Source: Candidatus Parabacteroides intestinavium
GTDB taxonomy: Bacteria; Bacteroidota; Bacteroidia; Bacteroidales; Tannerellaceae
DNA: 5,393 nucleotides
Reading direction: 5' to 3'
NCBI GenBank assembly: GCA_019118725.1
Contig: DWYO01000108.1
Span: 1-5,393 of the forward strand
The translations under genes were made by a program, and so were the position numbers. Shown piece after piece: positions 1 to 5,393 of this stretch (its first letter is position 1; each line of letters opens with the position of its first letter). The notes under the pieces were generated by a model. That model saw only the letters and a program-made list of their open reading frames with translations. It did no database searches and was not told the DNA's origin.

Positions 1-1
1 G

Positions 2-106
2 ATTATAGGTAACCAGCTATTGCTTTATGCTCAAAAGGACAGAGATAAACAATATTGGGTTTATGACCTAACGACAAAAGAAATTCATGAAATAACAGCC
101 AAGTAA
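2..106 (+). CDS. 3' end of an unrecognised protein (partial)
   Basis: This is the C-terminal 34 residues of a protein whose start lies left of the window. It is the only + strand frame open at the left edge, since the other two meet stops within the first dozen bases, and it ends at TAA (104-106). The visible residues end in YWVYDLTTKEIHEITAK. The alternating hydrophobic and polar pattern, with a W-V-Y-D-L strand followed by a turn and a second short strand, is compatible with the last blade of a beta-propeller or another all-beta domain. That is only an impression from 34 residues, and no family is recognised. The stop lies 39 bp before the sbcD start on the same strand, so read-through into sbcD is possible, although a candidate promoter lies in the gap. 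Confidence 0.6.
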   Translation: MIGNQLLLYAQKDRDKQYWVYDLTTKEIHEITAK

Positions 107-123
107 TGAACACTCGGTGAGAA

Positions 124-131
124 TACGTTTG
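124..131 (+). promoter_or_regulatory. Candidate Bacteroidales -7 promoter box ahead of sbcD
   Basis: TACGTTTG matches the TAnnTTTG -7 consensus described for the primary sigma factor of Bacteroides. It lies in the 39-bp gap between the upstream stop and sbcD and ends 14 bp before the sbcD ATG, which would give a very short leader. No convincing TTTG-type -33 box is seen about 19-21 bp further upstream, so this is a half-supported promoter. The leader after the box is A-rich and has no Shine-Dalgarno motif, as is usual in this phylum. Confidence 0.35.
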
Positions 132-145
132 AAACAAAAACAAAC

Positions 146-1414
146 ATGATACACATCCTACATACTGCTGATTGGCATTTGGGGCAATCCTTTTTCGGAT
201 ACGAACGGGACGAGGAGCATGAGGCATTCCTTACCTGGCTGATTCATCTTATCTCGGAGAAAGAGGTTGACGCGCTTCTGGTTTCGGGAGATATATTCGA
301 TGTGGCGAACCCCTCGGCGGCATCCCAACGCCGGTTCTTCCGGTTTCTGAAAGAGGCGAACCGGAGAAATCCACATTTACAGATTATCCTGACGGCCGGG
401 AATCATGACTCTGCGGCACGTCTGGAGGCTCCTGTACCGCTATTGGAAGAGTTGAACACCCATATTGTGGGGATTGTCCCCAAAGACAAGACAAAGCAGG
501 TGGATTTCGCTTCCCTCTTATTGCCTATATGGAATAGGGAGCTGAAACGTGAGGCCTGGTGCATGGCGGTACCATTCCTGCGTCAAGGCGATTATCCGCA
601 AGCGGAAGAGAATGCCTCGGAAGAGGTAGACACCTATCTGTCCGGAGTCCGGCGCATGTACAGCCGGCTTTATGAATATGCCGTTTCCCGTAAAGAGAAT
701 GGGGAAGCTATCCTTGCTATGGGGCATTTGCACGCCAGCGGAGCGGAGCTATCGGATGATGACCGGAGCGAGCGTACCATCATGGGCGGACTGGAATCGC
801 TTCCTGCCTCTGCCTTTCCGGAAGGGATTGCCTACGTGGCGTTAGGACACATCCACAAGGCACAATGCATCGCGGGGAAAGAACATATCCGTTATTCCGG
901 AAGCCCCCTACCGATGTCTTTTTCAGAAACGAACTATCGGCATCAGGTCGTTCTAATAAGCATAGATGACGGAAAATTACACGACATAAAAACCATTCCT
1001 GTTCCTCTTTGGGCAGAGCTGAAGCGTGTGCCTTCCAAGCCTTTGCCTCCGGATGAAGTACTTCAAGCATTGCACGGCTTACCGGAAGCGGAGGATGGTT
1101 CGGACAAGAGCCGCTGGCCTTACGTGGAGGTTCAGGTACTCTTGCATGAGCCGGCACCCGCCTTCCGGCACAAAGTAGAAGAGGCCCTGCAACATAAGGC
1201 CGTGCGACTGACCTCTATCCTGCCCTCTTATCCCCAAGAGGAACAGGACAAAGCGGAAAAACAACCGCTTACTTTCGAAGGCTTGCAGAAGCTGAATCCG
1301 CTGGATATGTTGAAACGGAGCTATGAAAATAAATATCACACCGAGATTTCGGAAGATTTGGAAACCCTATTTACAGATGTAATGAGAGAAGCGTATGAGA
1401 ATAGAAGCAATTAG
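146..1414 (+). CDS. sbcD: Exonuclease subunit SbcD (Mre11-type metallophosphoesterase)
   Basis: This is the nuclease subunit of the SbcCD complex. The family uses two Mn2+ ions to cut DNA ends and hairpins, acting as an ATP-dependent double-strand exonuclease and single-strand endonuclease together with SbcC in the cytoplasm. The 422 residues are close to the usual length of about 400. Visible phosphoesterase motifs are D9-x-H11 in TADWHLG, GDIFD (48-52), GNHD (85-88, with the presumed metal ligand N86 and catalytic H87), GHLH (193-196) and GHIH (234-237), so the metal-binding set looks complete. SGSPLPMSFSE (251-261) is the conserved segment after the last histidine motif. The C-terminal part, from about residue 275, is the DNA-recognition/capping and SbcC-docking region. 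The ATG at 146 fits because the metallophosphoesterase fold starts at residue 2 and no earlier in-frame start is plausible. The gene overlaps sbcC by 20 bp, indicating coupled translation. Nothing is broken or missing. Confidence 0.96.
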   Translation: MIHILHTADWHLGQSFFGYERDEEHEAFLTWLIHLISEKEVDALLVSGDIFDVANPSAASQRRFFRFLKEANRRNPHLQIILTAGNHDSAARLEAPVPLLEELNTHIVGIVPKDKTKQVDFASLLLPIWNRELKREAWCMAVPFLRQGDYPQAEENASEEVDTYLSGVRRMYSRLYEYAVSRKENGEAILAMGHLHASGAELSDDDRSERTIMGGLESLPASAFPEGIAYVALGHIHKAQCIAGKEHIRYSGSPLPMSFSETNYRHQVVLISIDDGKLHDIKTIPVPLWAELKRVPSKPLPPDEVLQALHGLPEAEDGSDKSRWPYVEVQVLLHEPAPAFRHKVEEALQHKAVRLTSILPSYPQEEQDKAEKQPLTFEGLQKLNPLDMLKRSYENKYHTEISEDLETLFTDVMREAYENRSN

Positions 1415-4376
1415 AGGCCGTAACATCGCATCGCTGGAAGGCGATTTTTGCTTGGATTTCACCACCGAGCCTTTGTCGTCGGCCGGAATCTTCGCCATAT
1501 CGGGGCCGACCGGCTCCGGCAAATCGACTTTGCTTGACACGATGTGCCTGGCTTTGTTCGGGCGTACTCCCCGGACTGAACAGGCCAAAGAGAATAACGT
1601 CAAGGTAAAAGATATCCGGGAAGATATGCTGACACAAAGTGACCCGCGCTTTCTATTGCGACGTGGCACGGCTTCCGGATATGCGGAAGTTGACTTCCTG
1701 GCCTTGAACGGACAGCATTACCGCGCCCGCTGGTCGGTAAGGCGTGCCCGTGAGAAAGAAGACGGGAGTTTACAGGGGGTCACCCTATCGCTCACCCATT
1801 TGGATTCCGGTACTCCGGAACCGGGAAAGAACAAAGAATTGCAACAACGAATCGTGCAACTCATCGGATTGACCTTCGAGCAATTCACCCGCTCTGTCCT
1901 ATTGGCTCAAAACGATTTCTCTACCTTCTTGAAAGCAGAACAGAGCGACAAAGCTGCCCTTTTGGAAAAACTGACGGGAACGGATATCTACTCGCAAATA
2001 TCCCGTCTTATCTACGCCAAATGTTCGGAGGCCAAAACGGATTTGGATGCTATACAAGCCAAGATTCAAGGAGTTGAGTTGCTCAGCAAAGAGGAGTTGG
2101 CGGCGTGGGAAACGAGACAAAAAGAATTGGCTCTGAAGGTTTCTGCCTTAGAAAAGGAGAAAAAAGAACGTCAGGTACGGCAAGAAGCCGTAAAGAACAG
2201 CCATGCGCAAGCCGAACAGATAAAGAAGCAACAGACGGAAGTCCGGACGGCTTTAGAGAATGCCGGTAAAGCGCATCTCCACGTGCAAGAGGAACTGGAG
2301 AAGGCCATATCCAGCCGGCAACAAGAAGAAACGGCCTACCGGAATCTGCAACCGGAATTGCTACAGGCCCGAAAAGCGGATATCCAGTTGGAATCGCTGA
2401 ACAAGTCGGTCAAGGAGAAAAAGCTGATTTGGGAAAAAGCCTTTCTGCATTACCAGACCGAAGAGAAAAAATATAAAGAAGCATACCAACGGTGGGAGAA
2501 AGGCAGGCTGGCTATCCAAGGCCTCATGCAATGGTTTGAAAAGCATCGTCCGAAAGAACATATAGCCGAGCAACTACCGGCCCTCCTGCTTCATCTGGAT
2601 TCGGCTGAAGAACAAAAGAAACAGGTCGAGAGTCTGAGCAAAAAGCAGAAAAGCCTGAAACGGCAACAAGCTCAAATCCAAAAGGATTGTCAGCTCACGG
2701 CAGATGCGTTTCTCGAAAAGCAAAAGAAATGCCAAGAAGCAAACCAAGAAATAGCCCGAACAAAGGATTTACTCCAACAAGAGGATATCCAGAAAATCCA
2801 TGCTGACATCGAACATGTGCAGCAAGAGCGGGAACAAAAATTGCTGGAAAAGGCACAATTCGGAACTACGGGGGATATCCCGTTATTGCGCAGCCGACTT
2901 ACGGAAGGCCAGCCCTGTCCGGTATGCGGAAGTACCCATCATCCGTTTGCCCTGCCCGAAACAGATATTTGGCTACAGAACATCAATCGGGAGATAGATC
3001 AGGCTACCCTCCGCCTGAACGAACTGAACCGGAAAAAAACGCAGCTGCTTGACCTGGAAAAGCTATTCAACCGGCTTAACCAGCAATATATGGTCATGCA
3101 ACAGGAATTGATTAAAGATGAATCGCGGCGTAAAGAACTGGAAAATCAGCTTACGTGGATTAAAAGCCAATTAACCGATACCCATAATTATCTACTTGAA
3201 GCGGAACAAAAACTGGAACATGCCTTACAGGAGACGACCTCTTTATTCGGCCATACGGAATGGATTCAACACTGGAAAGAAGACGCCAAGGTGTTCCGGG
3301 ACAAACTGACCGAGTTCTCTCAAGAATGGAAAGAGAAGAAAACGCAATTGGAGCAGCTGAAACAGGAGTTAGGTGGCTGGAAATCGGCCGCAGATACGCT
3401 CCAGGCATTCTTACCGGCGTTATCGGAACAAGTCCAACGCACTGAACTGGATTATAAAGCTCAAGTGGAAGAAACCGAAAAACTAAAGGCCGAACGCAGC
3501 AAACTGCTGAAGGGGGCTAATCCGGATGAGGTGGAGCAGGCAAGTAAAGCCAAAATAGAAGCGTGGGGACAAAAACAGCTACAATTGACCGAAGCCAAGA
3601 ACCGGCAAGCCGCCATTGTGGCGCAAGAAGAAGGGCGCCTGAAGCAACTGGAAGAGAATCTTCAGCAAGCGGCCCAACTTCAACAAGAAGCTGAACGGTT
3701 ATGGCAAGAGTGGCTATCGGATTATGAAGCCCGTGCAGAAGGCATCTCCTTGGATGCGGCGTGGGAAGAGACCAACCGGTTACATAACGAAGCGATATTC
3801 CGAATCCGCACACATCAGGAAAACAAACAGCGGATCGCCCAATGGCAGGAAGCGTTGAAGCAAAAACAGCTAAATTACGAACGATGGGCACAACTGAATG
3901 ACCTGGCCGGCTCATCCGATGGTTCAAAGTTCCGCCGTATTGCCCAGGGGTACACCTTGGATGTTCTTCTGGGGTATGCCAACGTGCATCTCCGCGAACT
4001 GACCAAACGGTATCGGCTGGAGCGTGTCCCGGACACTTTGGCTTTGCAGGTCATCGACAAAGACATGTGTGATGAAGTCAGGACCATCCACAGCCTTTCG
4101 GGGGGAGAATCGTTTCTGGTTTCACTGGCTTTGGCCCTCGGGCTATCCTCACTCTCCTCCAACCAGATGAAAGTGGAAAGCCTGTTTATTGATGAAGGAT
4201 TCGGTTCGCTGGATGCAGACACATTGCGTGTCGCCCTTGATGCTTTGGAAAACCTCCGGACACAAGGACGCAAAATCGGCGTCATCTCTCATATCCAGGA
4301 AATGACCGAACGAATCCCGGTGCACATTCAGGTTATCCGCAACGGGAATGGAAGAAGTTCGTTGGAAATAGAATAA
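1395..4376 (+). CDS. sbcC: Exonuclease subunit SbcC (Rad50-type SMC-like ATPase)
   Basis: This is the ATPase subunit of SbcCD; the family dimerises on DNA and gates the SbcD nuclease by ATP binding and hydrolysis. The 993 residues are near the roughly 1050 of the E. coli protein. The order is typical: an N-terminal ATPase half (1 to about 205) with Walker A GPTGSGKST (37-45) and a Q-loop in LLAQNDFSTF (Q172); a long coiled coil (about 212-490) rich in Q, E and K; the zinc hook CPVCG (C508 and C511) in a GQPCPVCGSTHHP context; the returning coiled coil (about 528-855); and a C-terminal ATPase half with signature LSGGES (901-906), Walker B LFIDE (930-934, catalytic E934), D-loop SLD (938-940) and switch histidine H966 in VISH. 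The ATG at 1395 puts the first beta strand (MRIEAIRGRNIASL) at the family position and follows a purine-rich GAGAGAAG (1384-1391). Its first 20 bp overlap the end of sbcD, so the pair should be one operon with coupled translation. All motifs are intact. Confidence 0.97.
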   Translation: MRIEAIRGRNIASLEGDFCLDFTTEPLSSAGIFAISGPTGSGKSTLLDTMCLALFGRTPRTEQAKENNVKVKDIREDMLTQSDPRFLLRRGTASGYAEVDFLALNGQHYRARWSVRRAREKEDGSLQGVTLSLTHLDSGTPEPGKNKELQQRIVQLIGLTFEQFTRSVLLAQNDFSTFLKAEQSDKAALLEKLTGTDIYSQISRLIYAKCSEAKTDLDAIQAKIQGVELLSKEELAAWETRQKELALKVSALEKEKKERQVRQEAVKNSHAQAEQIKKQQTEVRTALENAGKAHLHVQEELEKAISSRQQEETAYRNLQPELLQARKADIQLESLNKSVKEKKLIWEKAFLHYQTEEKKYKEAYQRWEKGRLAIQGLMQWFEKHRPKEHIAEQLPALLLHLDSAEEQKKQVESLSKKQKSLKRQQAQIQKDCQLTADAFLEKQKKCQEANQEIARTKDLLQQEDIQKIHADIEHVQQEREQKLLEKAQFGTTGDIPLLRSRLTEGQPCPVCGSTHHPFALPETDIWLQNINREIDQATLRLNELNRKKTQLLDLEKLFNRLNQQYMVMQQELIKDESRRKELENQLTWIKSQLTDTHNYLLEAEQKLEHALQETTSLFGHTEWIQHWKEDAKVFRDKLTEFSQEWKEKKTQLEQLKQELGGWKSAADTLQAFLPALSEQVQRTELDYKAQVEETEKLKAERSKLLKGANPDEVEQASKAKIEAWGQKQLQLTEAKNRQAAIVAQEEGRLKQLEENLQQAAQLQQEAERLWQEWLSDYEARAEGISLDAAWEETNRLHNEAIFRIRTHQENKQRIAQWQEALKQKQLNYERWAQLNDLAGSSDGSKFRRIAQGYTLDVLLGYANVHLRELTKRYRLERVPDTLALQVIDKDMCDEVRTIHSLSGGESFLVSLALALGLSSLSSNQMKVESLFIDEGFGSLDADTLRVALDALENLRTQGRKIGVISHIQEMTERIPVHIQVIRNGNGRSSLEIE

Positions 4377-4419
4377 AAAAGACGGGGCTGTGTCAAAATA
4401 AATGTTTTGACGCAACCCC
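4375..4419 (-). terminator. Leftward intrinsic terminator (hairpin plus T-run)
   Basis: Arms 4384-4398 (GGGGCTGTGTCAAAA) and 4405-4419 (TTTTGACGCAACCCC) form a 15-position stem with one C-A mismatch and one G-U wobble around a 6-nt loop. Read on the - strand, the stem is followed after three bases by TTTTTT (complement of 4375-4380), the layout of a Rho-independent terminator. It therefore best serves leftward transcripts coming from the OmpH-like gene, and its T-run overlaps the sbcC stop codon. On the + strand no T-run follows the stem, so termination of sbcC mRNA here is less certain, although the hairpin could still protect its 3' end. Confidence 0.7.
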
Positions 4420-4424
4420 ATTAA

Positions 4425-4543
4425 GGTGTGTCAGAATTAGCAAAATGCAAGGCATTGAGGATGAGGGCGACAGGAATTTACTGGAGTAAATGACTTAGCC
4501 CGAATTCCGAAAATAACGCAGCAGTTTGCAATTATGACACACC
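4425..4543. repeat. ERIC-like 119-bp imperfect palindromic element
   Basis: The element is bounded by perfect 9-bp inverted ends, GGTGTGTCA (4425-4433) and TGACACACC (4535-4543). Pairing continues inward: AATT 4435-4438 with 4530-4533, GCAAA 4440-4444 with TTTGC 4525-4529, and TGC 4446-4448 with GCA 4521-4523. That gives 21 bp over about 24 positions. A central ATTTAC/GTAAAT palindrome (4476-4481 and 4486-4491, loop TGGA) sits at the midpoint, with GGGC/GCCC (4465-4468 and 4498-4501) outside it. Size, central palindrome and intergenic position match the ERIC class of small palindromic repeats. From memory, the core AGTAAATGACT (4485-4495) differs by one base from the ERIC core AGTAAGTGACT, and the right end (4521-4538) parallels the ERIC end GCAGCTTGAAGTATGAC. 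There is no coding capacity and no clear target-site duplication (flanks TTAA and GTCG). The palindrome is seen directly; that it is a dispersed repeat is inferred from one copy. Confidence 0.7.
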
Positions 4544-4565
4544 GTCGTCCCTAAATAAAAAGTAA

Positions 4566-5171
4566 TTATTTGTTATTCGCGTAATTCTTGTTTAAATATT
4601 CCAATAATTCAGCTGTAATATCATAGGCATCATTGGCCAACAGGATATTATCACCTGCCGTATTGCTGAAAACAACCTGGAATCCGCGGCCTTGATTGAA
4701 TACCTTCAACTGTCCGACAATCGAATCGCGCAATTGTTCATTCAGCTTCTGCTGTTCGGCCATCAACTCCTGAGACAGGCGCGTGTCCAAATCCTGCAGT
4801 TCCTGACGCTTGTTCAACAAACGCTGCTGTTCCTGCTCAGCTCTTTCTTGCGTTAAAAATGCATTATTGGAGATTTTGCGCTGAAACTCTTCCATCTCTT
4901 TCTGCAAAGAAGCCGCTTTCTGATTCACACTGGCTCTTGAGCTTTCAGCCTTTTTCAAAATGATTTCATTCAAATCTTTCGCATAATTGTAGTTTTCTAA
5001 AAGCGAATCGACATTGACATACGCCACCGGCAAAACACCCGTCGGAGAATCGCCCTCACTCGTCATCGGTTTTACCACACTCGCCTCTTTCTTATCCGAA
5101 AATTGCATCACAAAAAGAATCACAATGGCAATAGCTAATACGCCATTGATAATGTAGTTAACGTTCTTCAT
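4566..5171 (-). CDS. OmpH/Skp-family coiled-coil periplasmic protein, N-terminally anchored
   Basis: The 201-residue protein resembles the OmpH/Skp family, whose known members are periplasmic chaperones that hold unfolded outer-membrane proteins. It has a hydrophobic N-terminal segment (about 10-22, VLAIAIVILFVMQF region), then a polar linker (25-46). Next comes a first beta strand and helix start in LPVAYVNVDSLLENY (47-61), a long charged Q/E/K/R-rich helical coiled coil (about 64-155), and a closing strand-helix region with GFQVVFSN (163-170) and NILLAND (175-181). This order of strand, long helical hairpin and strand is the Skp layout. No AxA-type signal-peptidase site or lipobox cysteine follows the hydrophobic stretch, so it is probably an uncleaved membrane anchor with the coil in the periplasm. 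The ATG (complement of 5169-5171) is preceded by an A-rich leader without a Shine-Dalgarno motif. It converges on sbcC, and transcription likely ends at the hairpin near 4375-4419. Bacteroidota often carry several paralogues, so the exact client is unknown. Confidence 0.85.
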   Translation of the reverse strand: MKNVNYIINGVLAIAIVILFVMQFSDKKEASVVKPMTSEGDSPTGVLPVAYVNVDSLLENYNYAKDLNEIILKKAESSRASVNQKAASLQKEMEEFQRKISNNAFLTQERAEQEQQRLLNKRQELQDLDTRLSQELMAEQQKLNEQLRDSIVGQLKVFNQGRGFQVVFSNTAGDNILLANDAYDITAELLEYLNKNYANNK

Positions 5172-5210
5172 ATATTATCTTTTTTATTTATATCAACCAC
5201 TATTCTCATT

Positions 5211-5393
5211 TTAGATTTGTTCTTTCTTCATCCTGTCATACAGATTCTGATGCTGTACTTGCAGCCTGTCTTCGGTTTTTGCGCAATAAATACCTTTCTT
5301 ACGCAGCCCTTTATTTCCCTCAATATGCGTATTCGGGAAACGGCCGCCCTTCACTAAAATGACCTTTATGCAGAGTAAAACTACACAAATAGC
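5211..5393 (-). CDS. 3' end of a small uncharacterised membrane protein (partial)
   Basis: Reading leftward from the right edge, one frame stays open for 60 codons and stops at TAA (complement of 5211-5213). The visible protein begins with a hydrophobic run AICVVLLCIKVILV (residues 1-14 of the visible part), the end or bulk of a transmembrane helix. A basic, glycine-rich stretch follows (KGGRFPNTHIEGNKGLRKKG, 15-34), then IYCAK with a single cysteine, and a polar, probably helical tail ending MKKEQI. The positive charges after the helix suggest that the tail is cytoplasmic. The layout of one helix plus a short KGGRFPNTHxxGNK-type tail gives me the impression of a small conserved Bacteroidota protein of unknown function, but I cannot name a family. 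The start lies beyond the window and is probably close, given the helix at the edge. It ends 39 bp before the OmpH-like gene on the same strand, so the two may be co-transcribed. No promoter box was recognised in the gap. Confidence 0.6.
   Translation of the reverse strand, partial: AICVVLLCIKVILVKGGRFPNTHIEGNKGLRKKGIYCAKTEDRLQVQHQNLYDRMKKEQI

Noticed and set aside
3..227. 74-residue open frame on the - strand across the sbcD start
   Set aside because: It crosses the end of one + strand gene, the candidate promoter and the SbcD N-terminus. The translation has no coherent domain and no supporting context.
780..1157. 125-residue open frame on the - strand inside sbcD
   Set aside because: It is fully antisense to intact SbcD sequence, including the GHIH motif region, and shows no family features.
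1395..1414. The sbcD/sbcC overlap as a possible frameshift or assembly error
   Set aside because: Both proteins are full length with correct ends. A short overlap with an internal ATG is a normal operon arrangement for this gene pair.
2130..2860. Low-complexity Q/K/E-rich stretch inside sbcC as a possible repeat array
   Set aside because: The composition follows from the heptad-patterned coiled coil of Rad50-type proteins. No exact tandem repeat unit is visible.
3517..4285. Two 136-residue open frames on the - strand (3517-3927 and 3875-4285)
   Set aside because: They lie antisense to the conserved SbcC C-terminal coil and ATPase domain. Their translations are rich in R, S and P with no recognisable domain, as expected of frame shadows.
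4149..4421. 90-residue - strand frame running from the terminator hairpin into sbcC
   Set aside because: Its N-terminus is encoded by the hairpin and the rest is antisense to the SbcC Walker B and signature region, so it is a shadow.
1..5393. CRISPR arrays, tRNA or rRNA genes, transposase genes, phage or toxin-antitoxin modules
   Set aside because: I saw no regularly spaced direct repeats, cloverleaf-like segments, transposase motifs or small paired genes. The window is almost fully explained by four genes plus one partial gene at the left and one short intergenic region.

Overview
The window looks like chromosomal DNA from the phylum Bacteroidota, most likely the order Bacteroidales. Three things point that way: an OmpH/Skp-like protein of the Bacteroidota type, A-rich leaders instead of strong Shine-Dalgarno sites, and a TAnnTTTG-type -7 box ahead of the first complete gene. 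The genus cannot be fixed from the sequence alone. The GC content is moderate by eye, and the genes look vertically inherited.

Layout, left to right. Positions 2-106 hold the last 34 codons of an unrecognised protein on the + strand. After a 39-bp gap come sbcD (146-1414) and sbcC (1395-4376), overlapping by 20 bp. They encode the nuclease and ATPase subunits of the SbcCD (Mre11-Rad50-type) DNA-end and hairpin-processing complex. All the main catalytic motifs are present, including the zinc-hook CPVCG. Positions 4377-4565 are non-coding and carry two inverted-repeat structures. One is a 36-bp hairpin with a T-run on the - strand, probably a leftward terminator. The other is a 119-bp imperfect palindrome (4425-4543) whose core and right end resemble the ERIC elements of Gammaproteobacteria. 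On the - strand, converging on sbcC, are a gene for an N-terminally anchored OmpH/Skp-like coiled-coil protein (4566-5171) and, upstream of it, the 3' end of a gene for a small uncharacterised membrane protein (5211-5393, cut by the window edge).

How they work together: sbcD and sbcC form one translationally coupled unit. The two - strand genes lie 39 bp apart in the same direction and may be co-transcribed, but no functional link to sbcCD is evident. The coding part is ordinary housekeeping content and I see no undescribed multi-gene system. The most interesting item is the ERIC-like palindrome between the convergent genes. The short uncharacterised membrane protein at the right edge comes second.
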